Under the pieces are notes generated by a model that had not been told where the DNA came from, made no database searches, and saw only the letters and a list, made by a program, of their open reading frames with translations. Made by a program: the position numbers and the translations under genes. From NCBI RefSeq assembly GCF_004137795.1, contig NZ_NWTM01000001.1, forward strand, positions 1,043,229 to 1,107,228: DNA of 64,000 nucleotides, given 5' to 3'. How positions within the stretch are numbered: the first letter of the stretch is position 1; each line of letters opens with the position of its first letter. The stretch comes from Pectobacterium zantedeschiae (lineage in GTDB: Bacteria > Pseudomonadota > Gammaproteobacteria > Enterobacterales > Enterobacteriaceae). Below, piece after piece: positions 52,514 through 61,926 of the stretch.

Positions 52514-52942
52514 TTACTCATCAAGCGGGTAAACTTCGTTCAAGATGAAATGTTCTTGATTCAACTGTTCAGCATCATTTTCTTGTTCATCAGGTAGTGG
52601 TGGTTTAGTATCTGATGACTCAGGAACAACAGAAAGTCTTTGTGCTATAAAAGATGAAATTTCATCTAATCCACATTCACTCTGTTCAATTATTCTATCA
52701 TAGTCAATGACAACTTTATACTTTCCAAGCGATGCTTCAATTTTGTCAATCCGAGTCAACCAGAACCAATAGACAGGTCGATGTGCACCGTGCATAGGCC
52801 CTGAATGAAAATTAGTAACACTCAATTTTACTTCTAACTCAACCTGTGCTCTGTACGAAATGAGATGTCGCAAATACTGCATGGAACAAGTCAGTGAGAC
52901 CATTGCCGCATAGCTTTTTGCAAGCTTGTCGAACTGTGTCAC
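52514..52942 (-). CDS. Hypothetical protein, up to 142 residues
   Basis: Not recognised. The longest frame starts with GTG 52942 (MTQFDKLAKSYAAMVSLTC); an ATG at 52903 is an alternative and neither has a strong Shine-Dalgarno sequence. It has a helical N-terminus, a beta-rich middle (VELEVKLSVTNFHSG, VYWFWLTRIDKIEASL) and an acidic tail (PDEQENDAEQLNQEH). An IS-end-like sequence sits just upstream (52962-52987), so the 5' end may have been altered. Confidence 0.5.
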   Translation of the reverse strand: MTQFDKLAKSYAAMVSLTCSMQYLRHLISYRAQVELEVKLSVTNFHSGPMHGAHRPVYWFWLTRIDKIEASLGKYKVVIDYDRIIEQSECGLDEISSFIAQRLSVVPESSDTKPPLPDEQENDAEQLNQEHFILNEVYPLDE

Positions 52943-53424
52943 GACCCTGCGGTTATCTTTCTGTAGTGGTCAACTAAATTCGGACATACGATTTAGGTAA
53001 CCCAGCCCGCGTTAAGAACGCTACCGCCATCAGAGACTTTAGCCCTGATTAAGTATTGATGTATCTAAATCTCACTGAAAATCATGAATTTTTCAATAAA
53101 ACAATAAGGCCCCACCTATAATTTGTAGGGAGGGATATGCGATTGCGAAGGGCAATGTTTGTATAGCAGGTTGTCAGGAAATGCTTAAAAGAAGCAGCTC
53201 TTTGTTAGTTCATGAAGTTATCCGAAAGTGATCTCACCCTTATATTTAAAAATATTAAATAAAATCATATTGATACAGGTAATATGATTCATGAACTGAA
53301 TTTTTACTCAACATAAGTTAAATTACCTATAGTGATAAATAACTTCATATCTCACGAGCCCTTTCTAACAAATCAAAATGTTAGTGATTTTGGGCATGCC
53401 TCTCGTTTCTTGTATTAGGTACAT
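52943..53424. other. Gap with IS-end-like sequence and repeat copy B
   Basis: About 480 AT-rich bases with no gene. TAGTGGTCAACTAAATTCGG then ACAT (52964-52987) resembles an IS3-family terminus. Repeat copy B begins at 53317 and runs into the end of the lipoprotein gene. Confidence 0.45.
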
Positions 53425-53436
53425 CTACTTCATATC
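53317..53436. repeat. Repeat copy B of the direct-repeat pair
   Basis: A 120-bp partner of 42511-42637, same orientation. On the minus strand it begins GATATGAAGT, which encodes the final codons of the lipoprotein gene, contains CTAATACAAGAAA and ends GGTAATTTAAC. Confidence 0.65.
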
Positions 53437-54081
53437 TTGGCAGCCCGTGACTTGCGGGTAATTGCGACAGACTAGATTAAGTTTGTTCTTCGGCTCGAAG
53501 TCTTTATCCAGCATGCATCGCTGAACATCCGCGGCTTTGCGCAGTGTCGGCACGTAAGGCACTGAGCCCAAAGGCTGCGGATAACCACATTGATACATCA
53601 CCGCCAGTGCTTGTTTGTCGTTTTCGATTTCATGAGAAAAATGCCGCGACGCTCCCGCTTTACGCCAACTAACCAAGGAAAACTGGCTCACGCCGGAATC
53701 CGGCTTAATCGGATGAAACCCTCTGTCTGCGACAAAATGCAGCGCTTCTAGCTGGCGCTGACTCAAAGAGTCCCCCTGCTCTTGCTTAATGCAGGCTGGG
53801 GTATCATGGTAGACACGAACGCTGCAAATTTTGAATCCGTCTTTACGGGTAAAACCCATACTCTCCATGCATTGGTAATACAGGACTGATTCATTGTCTG
53901 TTTTGGGGATATCGGGTCCGGGGAGCGGCACCCCGCATTTACCCATCGCGACGCGCACGCCGTCGATGTCTGTGTTAGGACGTTTCCACTGCGTTAGATC
54001 CGGTGCTGGCGCGCACCCTGTCAGCAGGAGTGCCGACGCTACTAGCAGAGGTAAAGCCACCGATGTCGATTTACAGAGCAT
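53425..54081 (-). CDS. Hypothetical lipoprotein with two internal repeats
   Basis: A 218-residue predicted lipoprotein: signal peptide 1-22 with lipobox LLTGC. Two related segments are visible: MGKCGVPLPGPDI...YYQCMESMGFTRK...ICSV (about 48-90) and MYQCGYPQPLGSV...QRCMLDKDFEPK...LVCR (about 165-210), each with three spaced cysteines, so disulfides are likely. Family not recognised; similar lipoproteins are often part of secretion or immunity modules, which is only a guess. Its last codons lie inside repeat copy B. Confidence 0.7.
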   Translation of the reverse strand: MLCKSTSVALPLLVASALLLTGCAPAPDLTQWKRPNTDIDGVRVAMGKCGVPLPGPDIPKTDNESVLYYQCMESMGFTRKDGFKICSVRVYHDTPACIKQEQGDSLSQRQLEALHFVADRGFHPIKPDSGVSQFSLVSWRKAGASRHFSHEIENDKQALAVMYQCGYPQPLGSVPYVPTLRKAADVQRCMLDKDFEPKNKLNLVCRNYPQVTGCQDMK

Positions 54082-54104
54082 TAAAAACCCTTATTTATTA
54101 TTGT

Positions 54105-54317
54105 CTAGCGTGTAAGGAGAGATATGATTTTTCTGGCTTTTTCAAAGTGGTCTAGCTTCATCTCCATGATCCACCATTGAGCGACTTCCATGAGTAATTC
54201 TGGATCGTCATTCTTGTTAGCAAAAAAAGCATAAAATGACACGCCAACATTATCTCCTTTAGCCGCAATCTTGGCTTCACATACCCTCACTATCTTCGTC
54301 CGAATACTGTCTCTCAT
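54105..54317 (-). CDS. Hypothetical small protein, 70 residues
   Basis: Not recognised. The start at ATG 54317 (MRDSIRTKIVRVCEAKIAAK) follows GAGGAAAGG, a strong ribosome site; the frame extends to 54350. The protein looks like a small soluble domain with an aromatic cluster SFYAFFANKNDDPELLMEVA and a C-terminal helix. It lies 24 bases upstream of the lipoprotein gene on the same strand and could be its operon partner. Confidence 0.65.
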   Translation of the reverse strand: MRDSIRTKIVRVCEAKIAAKGDNVGVSFYAFFANKNDDPELLMEVAQWWIMEMKLDHFEKARKIISLLTR

Positions 54318-54506
54318 TACCTTTCCTCGATGATTACTGAGGATGCTCATATTAGCACTTTGCTAATGTAATCCTGTGTATTGGTGACAACGTTGTCATA
54401 CTCACATAGCTGCACAACATTGCCGCTCGCCCTGCTTTCTTGTACCCTTCCCTTGCTAACAGCCCAATTCTGAAAACAACATCTGAAACTACCGGACTTC
54501 GACTAC

Positions 54507-54794
54507 ATGACCGCTCATATTTCTAAAGACCCTTTACATGGCGTAACGCTTGAAATGCAAGTCAACGCGCTGGTTGACCGTTTTGGCTGGGTTGAGCTGG
54601 GTAAACGGATCAACATCAATTGCTTTAAAAGCGATCCGAGCGTGAAATCCAGTTTAAAGTTTCTGCGTCGGACACCGTGGGCTCGCGCCGAAGTTGAAGC
54701 GCTGTATCTTGATTCTCTGGATAATGTTGCTCCCGCAAAATCAGAGGATAGTGCCGTTGACCCATGGGCTAATAGTCGTAAAAATAAGAGCTAA
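54507..54794 (+). CDS. VF530 family DNA-binding protein
   Basis: A 95-residue protein of the VF530 (DUF2132) family: [40 protein letters not shown] and [17 protein letters not shown] are diagnostic. Family members are small basic proteins proposed to bind DNA. digH starts five bases after its stop on the same strand. Confidence 0.88.
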   Translation: MTAHISKDPLHGVTLEMQVNALVDRFGWVELGKRININCFKSDPSVKSSLKFLRRTPWARAEVEALYLDSLDNVAPAKSEDSAVDPWANSRKNKS

Positions 54795-54799
54795 CCAAC

Positions 54800-56095
54800 G
54801 TGAAAAAGCCAGTCGTACTTATTGCTGCTGCGCTTCTACTTGCCAGTTGCGCGTCCAAGCCGCCGAGTTCACTTGTTACCCCTGTCCCTCCCGTTAAACA
54901 GACGCTTCCGGTCACACCTCAGCAAAGTCAGGAACCGGTACGCGGAGTCTGGTTGGCGACAGTCTCCCGTCTCGACTGGCCGCCGGTGACATCAGTCAAT
55001 GCCAGCAGCCCTGCTATCCGCATTACCCAGCAACAGGACGCGCTGAAAAGCAAACTGGATAAATTGAAAAATCTCGGTATCAATACCGTATTTTTCCAGG
55101 TTAAACCGGATGGCACCGCACTCTGGCCTTCTAAAATATTGCCGTGGTCAGATATGCTGACGGGCCATATTGGTGAAGATCCTGGCTACGATCCGCTTCA
55201 GTTCATGCTGGATGAAGCGCACAAGCGCGGTATGAAAGTCCATGCCTGGTTTAATCCCTATCGCGTATCCGTCAACACCAAGCTAGGAACCGTTACTGAG
55301 CTAAACCGCACGCTGTCGCAGAACCCGGCTAGCGTATTTGTGTTGCATCGTGACTGGATCCGCACGGCTGGCGATCGCTTTGTGCTCGACCCGGGAATCC
55401 CAGAAGTACGAAGCTGGATCACCAGTATCGTGGCCGAAGTCGTAGCGCACTACGCGATTGACGGTGTGCAGTTCGATGACTACTTCTATGCTGAATCACC
55501 CGGCTCCGTTCTTAACGATGGAGAGACGTTTAAAAAGTATGGTCAGGGGTTTGGCTCAAAACCAGATTGGCGGCGATACAATACACAGCAACTGATTGAG
55601 CAGGTTTCACGCACTATTAAGCAGTTGAAACCCGAGGTTGAATTCGGCGTCAGCCCTGCCGGCGTATGGCGCAACCGCTCACACGATGCAGCAGGTTCCG
55701 ACACGCGGGGCGCGGCTGCCTATGATGAAGCCTATGCCGATACTCGCTTGTGGGTGCAGCAAGGGCTATTGGATTACATCGCTCCACAGCTTTACTGGCC
55801 CTTCGCACGCGACGCTGCTCGCTATGATGTATTGGCAAAATGGTGGGCGGATGTGGTGAAACCTACGAGTACGCGCCTCTATATTGGCGTTGCATTGTAT
55901 AAAGTGGGTGAACCGTCAAAAAATGAACCAGACTGGATGATAAAGGGTGGCGTACCAGAGCTGAAAAAGCAGCTCGATTTGAACGAGTCTACGCCGCACA
56001 TTAACGGCACCATTCTGTTCAGAGAGAACTATCTCAACCAGCCGCAAACTCAGGAAGCCGTTAATTACCTCAGGAACCGCTGGAATCCGATTTAA
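54800..56095 (+). CDS. digH: Divisome glycosyl hydrolase DigH (YddW)
   Basis: A 431-residue outer-membrane lipoprotein that cleaves denuded peptidoglycan glycan strands at the division site. The signal peptide ends in lipobox LLASC; a Pro-rich linker follows. The GHL10-type TIM barrel begins VRGVWLATVSRLDWPPV and includes NTVFFQVKPDGTALWPS, HAWFNPYRVSV, DGVQFDDYFY and IAPQLYWPF. Length and sequence fit E. coli DigH. Confidence 0.9.
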   Translation: MKKPVVLIAAALLLASCASKPPSSLVTPVPPVKQTLPVTPQQSQEPVRGVWLATVSRLDWPPVTSVNASSPAIRITQQQDALKSKLDKLKNLGINTVFFQVKPDGTALWPSKILPWSDMLTGHIGEDPGYDPLQFMLDEAHKRGMKVHAWFNPYRVSVNTKLGTVTELNRTLSQNPASVFVLHRDWIRTAGDRFVLDPGIPEVRSWITSIVAEVVAHYAIDGVQFDDYFYAESPGSVLNDGETFKKYGQGFGSKPDWRRYNTQQLIEQVSRTIKQLKPEVEFGVSPAGVWRNRSHDAAGSDTRGAAAYDEAYADTRLWVQQGLLDYIAPQLYWPFARDAARYDVLAKWWADVVKPTSTRLYIGVALYKVGEPSKNEPDWMIKGGVPELKKQLDLNESTPHINGTILFRENYLNQPQTQEAVNYLRNRWNPI

Positions 56096-56100
56096 CGAGT

Positions 56101-56124
56101 TGCAGAGGCATCCAAACCTCTGCA
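56101..56124 (+). terminator. Hairpin just after digH
   Basis: TGCAGAGG with CCTCTGCA, a perfect 8-bp stem and eight-base loop, five bases after the stop. No T tract, so it may work with the hairpin at 56252. Confidence 0.5.
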
Positions 56125-56251
56125 TCAGCCTTTATATAGGCTGAACACAACGCATTAAGCAGTATCACATTCCCCCTAGCCTGCGGTTTCTATTCCGTTT
56201 TCTCTAGCTAAAAGTGCTGTTTACTCCGTTCGTTACCATCTTTTGGGCTCA

Positions 56252-56279
56252 AAAATCCTGCTGCAGGAGGATTTTTTTT
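56252..56279 (+). terminator. Rho-independent terminator between digH and dat
   Basis: AAAATCCT-GCTGCAGG-AGGATTTT followed by four more T, a well-formed stem-loop, about 160 bases past the digH stop. Confidence 0.75.
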
Positions 56280-56501
56280 GCTTATTTAATAAGCATGTAA
56301 GATAGCCATGGCATCATGACTAGCAATTAATCATTCAACCATTTGATTTTTATGTGAAAAAATAAAGGTTTCGAAACGAAATAAATCATTGAGTCGGTGA
56401 CTGAAAAACCCTATATTGGCCGCGTTTTTCTTATAGTAGTTACGTATTTAATTCATTTATTCAACCGTGGTTGCCAGCGAGCACACGGTTGTAGGAGAGA
56501 T
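56280..56501. promoter_or_regulatory. dat upstream region
   Basis: AT-rich leader that must carry the dat-ddc promoter. It contains a 10-bp palindrome GTTTCGAAAC (56368-56377) of unknown meaning and ends with GTAGGAGAGAT before the ATG at 56502. Confidence 0.4.
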
Positions 56502-57887
56502 ATGATGACGGATAAAGTCCGTATTGACAGTTTAGGTGCGAATTCATTAAACGGAAACAATGAAACCTATTTGGCAAGACAAGCTGAATTTGAATCGAAC
56601 GTGAGGAGTTATCCACGCAAGTTGCCTCTGGCAATTGCGAAAGCTGAAGGTGTGTGGATCACCGATGTTGAGAATAATCAATATCTTGATTGTCTGGCTG
56701 GTGCGGGTACGCTCGCGCTTGGTCATAACCATCCTGACGTGCTGCAAAGCATCCAACGTGTCATTACTAGCGGCTTGCCGTTACATACACTTGATCTGAC
56801 AACGCCGTTGAAAGATCAGTTCTCCGAATATCTGCTTTCCTTATTGCCTGGTCAGGGCAAAGAATACTGCCTCCAGTTTACCGGCCCTTCTGGTGCCGAT
56901 GCGGTTGAAGCTGCACTGAAACTGGCAAAAAAATACACCGGCCGTTCTGGTGTGATCAGCTTCTCAGGTGGCTACCACGGTATGACGCATGGCGCGTTGT
57001 CGGTAACCGGCAACCTGTCACCGAAAGAAGCGGTTGACGGCATGATGCCTGAAGTCCAGTTTATGCCTTATCCGCATCTGTACCGCTGCCCGCTGGGTAT
57101 TGGCGGTGACGCTGGCGTTAAAGCATTAACCTACTATTTTGAAAACCTGATCAACGACGTTGAGAGTGGCGTTCGCAAACCTGCTGCGGTCATTCTGGAA
57201 GCCGTTCAGGGTGAAGGCGGCGTGAACCCGGCACCAGTCGAGTGGTTGCAACGCATCCGTAAAGTGACGCAGGAACACGGTATTCTGCTGATCATCGACG
57301 AAGTTCAGGCTGGTTTTGCACGTACCGGTAAATTCTTCGCCTTTGAACACGCTGGCATTGAGCCAGATATCATCGTGATGTCCAAAGCAGTCGGTGGCGG
57401 TTTGCCATTAGCCGTACTGGGTATCAAGAAGCAGTTCGATGCCTGGGCACCGGGTCACCATACCGGTACTTTCCGCGGTAACCAACTGGCAATGGCAACT
57501 GGCCTGACGACGCTGATGCACCTCAGAGACAATCAGGTGGCAGATAAAGTCGCTGAGCAAGGTGAATGGCTGAAAGCCAAACTGGCTGAGCTGCAAACAC
57601 GTTATCCCGTGATCGGTCATATTCGTGGTCTGGGATTAATGATCGGGATTGAGATCGTTAAACCTGGCGAAGCGCAGGATCACATGGGTTGCTACCCGGC
57701 TGATGGCGATTTGTCTGCGCTGTTGCAGAAAAAATGTTTCGAATCAGGCTTGATTCTGGAACGCGGCGGCCGTAACGGTTGCGTTCTGCGTCTGTTGCCT
57801 TCCCTGCTGATCAGCAATGCTGAATTGGAAATCTTCCTGGATAAATTTGAAAACGCCCTGCTGTCTGCTGGCGTGAAGCCAGTCTGA
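56502..57887 (+). CDS. dat: Diaminobutyrate--2-oxoglutarate aminotransferase
   Basis: A 461-residue class III PLP aminotransferase forming L-2,4-diaminobutyrate from aspartate semialdehyde. The ATG at 56502 follows TAGGAGAGAT; the longer frame to 56397 adds unrelated hydrophobic residues. Visible motifs: [17 protein letters not shown], the cofactor segment [16 protein letters not shown] and the PLP lysine in [15 protein letters not shown]. The gene is paired with the decarboxylase downstream, which defines the pathway to 1,3-diaminopropane. Confidence 0.93.
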   Translation: MMTDKVRIDSLGANSLNGNNETYLARQAEFESNVRSYPRKLPLAIAKAEGVWITDVENNQYLDCLAGAGTLALGHNHPDVLQSIQRVITSGLPLHTLDLTTPLKDQFSEYLLSLLPGQGKEYCLQFTGPSGADAVEAALKLAKKYTGRSGVISFSGGYHGMTHGALSVTGNLSPKEAVDGMMPEVQFMPYPHLYRCPLGIGGDAGVKALTYYFENLINDVESGVRKPAAVILEAVQGEGGVNPAPVEWLQRIRKVTQEHGILLIIDEVQAGFARTGKFFAFEHAGIEPDIIVMSKAVGGGLPLAVLGIKKQFDAWAPGHHTGTFRGNQLAMATGLTTLMHLRDNQVADKVAEQGEWLKAKLAELQTRYPVIGHIRGLGLMIGIEIVKPGEAQDHMGCYPADGDLSALLQKKCFESGLILERGGRNGCVLRLLPSLLISNAELEIFLDKFENALLSAGVKPV

Positions 57888-57896
57888 GTGGAGCGA

Positions 57897-59393
57897 ATGA
57901 CCACGATGTCCCAATTAGTTGAAACAGAGGTAAACCCGATTCTGGCCTCTTCTGCTCAAAGCATCGAAGCCTATCAGGAAGCGATTACGCAGAGTAGTCA
58001 AGCTGTTATGCAGTGGCTGCAACAGCCTGAGATGTATCAGGGGAAAACGGTTGCGGAACTGCGTGAACGCATCACGCTGGATTTTAATCCTCAGGGTCTG
58101 GGTAACCAGGCCGCTATTGAGCGTGCAATTGAGTACTTTTTGAAAGACAGCCTGTCGGTGCATCATCCACAGTGCGTCGCTCACCTGCACTGCCCAAGTT
58201 TGGTGGTCAGCCAGGCGGCTGAAGTGTTGATTAACGCCACCAACCAGAGCATGGACTCCTGGGATCAAAGCCCGTCAGCAACCATCATTGAGATGAAGCT
58301 GATTGAATGGCTGCGTACTCAAGTTGGTTATCAGTCTGGCGATGCTGGTGTATTCACCAGCGGCGGCACCCAGAGTAACCTGATGGGGCTGATGTTAGCG
58401 CGTGATGCCTTCTTCGCACGTCAGGGACATTCGATCCAGCAAGATGGGTTAGTCGGTAACCTGAAGAAAATTAAAGTGTTCTGTTCTGAAAATGCCCATT
58501 TCTCGGTGCAAAAGAACATGGCTTTACTGGGCTTAGGTTATCAATGTGTCACGCTGGTGAAAACCGATCGCTTCGCGCGGATGGATCTGAACGATTTAGC
58601 TGAGAAAGTGGCGTTGGCCAAGGCTAACGGTGAGCAGATTCTGGCGATTGTTGCGACGGCGGGAACGACTGATGCGGGGGCGATCGATCCTCTACGTGCG
58701 ATTGCGACACTGGCAGCGGAGCATCAGATTTGGGTACACGTTGATGCAGCTTGGGGCGGTGCACTCTTGCTGTCCGAGAAATATCGCGATTATCTGGACG
58801 GTATTGAATTGGTGGATTCCATTACATTGGATTTCCATAAACAATTCTTCCAGACCATCAGCTGTGGCGCATTCTTACTGAAAGAAGCACGTCACTATGA
58901 ACTGATGCGCTATCAGGCGGCTTACCTGAACTCTGAGTTCGATGAAGCCCAAGGCGTGCCTAATCTGGTGTCGAAGTCATTGCAGACGACGCGTCGTTTT
59001 GATGCGTTGAAACTGTGGATGGGTCTGGAAGCGTTAGGCCAAGAGCAGTACGCGGCGATCATCGATCACGGCGTCACGCTGGCACAGCAGGTTGCACAGT
59101 ATGTGGATGGACACGCCTCGCTGGAATTAGTGATGCAGCCACAGTTGGCAAGCGTTCTGTTCCGCTATCGTCCACAGCCGTTGGCGACAGCGGATAATGC
59201 AACGATTGCACTGCTTAACCAACGCATTGGTGATGCTCTGCTGGAATCAGGACGCGCCAACGTCGGGGTAACCGAGTTTGATGGCGTTACCTGCCTGAAA
59301 CTGACGTTGCTGAACCCAACGGTAAGCCTGAATGATGTCAAAGTCCTGCTGGCTCTGGTTGAAAGTACCGCACAGCACCTGCTGACAGCATAA
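57897..59393 (+). CDS. ddc: L-2,4-diaminobutyrate decarboxylase
   Basis: A 498-residue group II PLP decarboxylase that turns diaminobutyrate into 1,3-diaminopropane. The PLP lysine is in LDFHKQFFQTISCGAF; VHVDAAWGGALLLS and FTSGGTQSNLMGLMLARD are also typical. Start is uncertain between ATG 57897 and ATG 57906; GTGGAG lies just before. It follows dat with a ten-base gap, so the two are surely co-transcribed. A strong terminator follows. Confidence 0.93.
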   Translation: MTTMSQLVETEVNPILASSAQSIEAYQEAITQSSQAVMQWLQQPEMYQGKTVAELRERITLDFNPQGLGNQAAIERAIEYFLKDSLSVHHPQCVAHLHCPSLVVSQAAEVLINATNQSMDSWDQSPSATIIEMKLIEWLRTQVGYQSGDAGVFTSGGTQSNLMGLMLARDAFFARQGHSIQQDGLVGNLKKIKVFCSENAHFSVQKNMALLGLGYQCVTLVKTDRFARMDLNDLAEKVALAKANGEQILAIVATAGTTDAGAIDPLRAIATLAAEHQIWVHVDAAWGGALLLSEKYRDYLDGIELVDSITLDFHKQFFQTISCGAFLLKEARHYELMRYQAAYLNSEFDEAQGVPNLVSKSLQTTRRFDALKLWMGLEALGQEQYAAIIDHGVTLAQQVAQYVDGHASLELVMQPQLASVLFRYRPQPLATADNATIALLNQRIGDALLESGRANVGVTEFDGVTCLKLTLLNPTVSLNDVKVLLALVESTAQHLLTA

Positions 59394-59416
59394 TCCTCCC
59401 TGCTCTACAGCAGCAT

Positions 59417-59453
59417 AAAAAGCCGATAACACTCAAAAAGTTATCGGCTTTTT
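59417..59453. terminator. Strong bidirectional terminator between ddc and pptA
   Basis: A 14-bp perfect stem, AAAAAGCCGATAAC with GTTATCGGCTTTTT, and a nine-base loop between two convergent genes. Confidence 0.9.
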
Positions 59454-59465
59454 ACTACGTATTTT

Positions 59466-59696
59466 TTAGTACGAATAGCCCGGTTTTTTCGCCAACGTAT
59501 CCAAATGCGGTTTGATGATCGGATCGTAAACCTCGTCCTTCCAACGTTCTGGCTCAATTTCGTTGAACGCGACAGAAAGTGAATCGTTAGAAGAACCAAA
59601 GTGCTTCTTCAGAACCGCAGCGAGATCCTCAGCAATGACTTTCTTCTCTTCTTCAGACAGATTTCTTGGGAAATGTTTGACATCAATATGGGGCAT
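59466..59696 (-). CDS. pptA: Tautomerase PptA
   Basis: A 76-residue 4-oxalocrotonate tautomerase family protein. It starts MPHIDVKHFPRNLSEEEKKV; the N-terminal proline exposed after Met removal is the catalytic base. The sequence and length match E. coli PptA (YdcE). Physiological substrate is unknown. Convergent with ddc. Confidence 0.9.
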   Translation of the reverse strand: MPHIDVKHFPRNLSEEEKKVIAEDLAAVLKKHFGSSNDSLSVAFNEIEPERWKDEVYDPIIKPHLDTLAKKPGYSY

Positions 59697-59941
59697 AGGA
59701 CGGTCCTTTTCAGTGATGAAACAGCACGTTGGTTAAGATAGCCAGTTAGTTAAGATAGCTAGTGTGCATGAAGACAGCAATAGGATAGCCCCGCCGATAA
59801 TAAACAATCGCTTTATGCAAATTGGCCTAAATCCATCGAAGTGTGTCATTCAGGCCACTGTTAGCGATCTGCCAGATTCTTATACTGATCCTGTTTGGCG
59901 CATAACGGCGCTGCCAGTTAACCTGATATAGGAACAATAAA

Positions 59942-60718
59942 ATGAAAATAACGCAGATTCGTAATGCGACATTACAACTTGAATTTGGTGGGAAAACGTT
60001 TCTGATTGATCCAATGTTGGCACCCAAAGCTACCTACCCCGGCTTCCCTGGAACGGCAAATGATCATCTGCGTAATCCTTTGGTCGACCTTCCATTGCCG
60101 ATGTCGACAATTCTGGATGTTGATGCCGTGATTGTGACGCATACACACCTTGACCATTGGGATGATGCCGCTATCGAGGTCATCCCGAAAACGATGCCAA
60201 TCTTCAGCCAAAATACGCAGGATGCCGAGATTATTCGGCGTGCGGGGTTTATCTCGGTGCGTGTACTTGGAGAGAAAACAGAATATGACGGAATCACGCT
60301 GATAAAAACATCTGGCCAACATGGTTCTGATGAGACCTATGCCAATCCACAATTGGCGGAACGCCTAGGTGAAGTCTGCGGTATCGTCTTTCAACATGCT
60401 AATGAGAAGTCGTTTTATCTGGCTGGCGATACCGTCTGGAATCAGCATGTTATCGATGTGCTGACGAATTATTCTCCCGATGTGGTGGCATTGAATATCG
60501 GTAATGCATTCATCCCCAGCTTCGGTTCGATTATTATGGGAAAAGAGGATGTTCGGCACGTACATCAGCTTGTGCCTAACGCGGCGATAGTCGCTACACA
60601 CATGGAAGCGGTGAATCATTGCCTCCTGAGCCGCGTCGAACTGCGTGGCTACCTACGGGAAGAACAACTTCAGTCCATCGTGCACGTACCAAACGATGGC
60701 GAAAGCGTGCAATTCTGA
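59942..60718 (+). CDS. MBL-fold metallo-hydrolase
   Basis: A 258-residue metallo-beta-lactamase-fold hydrolase. Zinc ligands in VIVTHTHLDHWDD (HxHxDH), further metal-binding residues around KTSGQHG, LAGDTVW and ATHMEAVNH. It resembles the UlaG-like/L-ascorbate lactonase branch of proteins annotated as MBL-fold hydrolases. A GlxA-type regulator follows 44 bases later on the same strand and may control it. Substrate unknown. Confidence 0.85.
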   Translation: MKITQIRNATLQLEFGGKTFLIDPMLAPKATYPGFPGTANDHLRNPLVDLPLPMSTILDVDAVIVTHTHLDHWDDAAIEVIPKTMPIFSQNTQDAEIIRRAGFISVRVLGEKTEYDGITLIKTSGQHGSDETYANPQLAERLGEVCGIVFQHANEKSFYLAGDTVWNQHVIDVLTNYSPDVVALNIGNAFIPSFGSIIMGKEDVRHVHQLVPNAAIVATHMEAVNHCLLSRVELRGYLREEQLQSIVHVPNDGESVQF

Positions 60719-60761
60719 ACTGGCTAATAACCGGAACATATTATCTTTGGTGAGGGCTATG

Positions 60762-61724
60762 ATGGCTGTATTAACCGTCGCGGTGGTTGTCTGCGAACAT
60801 TTTAGCCCGTTCCATTTATCTATACCGAGCATGGTTTTCAGCGATATGCTCTATGAAGAAAAACAGTTTTCGCTTTTTTTCTGTGCGGAAAAACCGGGAA
60901 TGGTTGCCTCTGAACACGGTTTTTCCATCAATGTTGAGCACGGATTTTCTGCGTTAGAAAACGCCGGTCTGATCATCGTTCCCTATTGGAGCCATCCAGA
61001 TACGCGCCCCTCTGAGGCGCTTCTGGATGCATTACGCGCTGCCGAATCCCGTAAAGCACAGATCGCTGGATTATGTTTGGGCACCTACGTGCTGGCTTAT
61101 GCTGGGTTGTTAGAGGATCGCCGCGCATCAACACACTGGGCGTTTGAGCAGGATTTTGTCGCCCGCTTTCTTAACGTGCAGTTGGATACCAACGCACTCT
61201 ATGTTGAAGACGGGCATCTGATTACATCTGCTGGCACGGTGGCAGCCATTGACTGCTGTCTTTATCTCGTTCGCCAGCATTGCGGCAGTGCTATTGCTAA
61301 CCGTGTCGCTCGTCGTCTGGTTATTCCGCCTTATCGGGAAGGTGGGCAGGCACAATTTATTGAACATCCTGTGCCGGAGAATACGAGGGATAGCAAAATC
61401 AATCAGTTGCTGGATTATCTGCGTACGCACCTCCGCTCTCCCCACTCTTTGGATACATTGTCGAGCCGCGTGCAGATGAGCCGCAGAACATTTACCCGGC
61501 ATTTCTTCCGCGCCACAGGTATGACGGTTAGCGACTGGTTAACGGCAGAGCGACTTCGTCATAGCCAGGTATTATTGGAATCGACATCCCACTCAATTGA
61601 AGCGATTGCGGATAGTGTGGGGTTTCAGTCAGTGGTGACATTTCGTCAGCAGTTCAAACAGCATTTTAGCGTTAGTCCAACTGACTGGCGTAAAACGTTT
61701 CAGGATAAAAGCAGTATTCGCTAA
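60762..61724 (+). CDS. GlxA family (DJ-1/PfpI plus AraC) transcriptional regulator
   Basis: A 320-residue regulator. The N-terminal part (about 1-190) is a DJ-1/PfpI domain with nucleophile-elbow cysteine in IAGLCLGTYVLAYAG; the C-terminal part is an AraC-type pair of helix-turn-helices, with LDTLSSRVQMSRRTFTRHFF and IEAIADSVGFQSVVTFRQQF. The frame is open much further up into the hydrolase gene; I use ATG 60762 because GAGG lies six bases upstream (ATG 60759 is possible). It may activate the preceding MBL-fold gene. Confidence 0.88.
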   Translation: MAVLTVAVVVCEHFSPFHLSIPSMVFSDMLYEEKQFSLFFCAEKPGMVASEHGFSINVEHGFSALENAGLIIVPYWSHPDTRPSEALLDALRAAESRKAQIAGLCLGTYVLAYAGLLEDRRASTHWAFEQDFVARFLNVQLDTNALYVEDGHLITSAGTVAAIDCCLYLVRQHCGSAIANRVARRLVIPPYREGGQAQFIEHPVPENTRDSKINQLLDYLRTHLRSPHSLDTLSSRVQMSRRTFTRHFFRATGMTVSDWLTAERLRHSQVLLESTSHSIEAIADSVGFQSVVTFRQQFKQHFSVSPTDWRKTFQDKSSIR

Positions 61725-61926
61725 TTCCCATCTCGTACAACGAAGTAGCCAGATCATTATACTATTGGTGAAGCTACTGATTGCCGCCTACGCTTAAAAT
61801 GTGATTATGATCACATTCACAAATACCACGAATACAATACCTCATTGGCAAACATGCGCCCTTTCTGACTAACGTTAACCGTCCATCGTTACTCTCTGTT
61901 TATCCACGATAAAACATGGAGAACCC

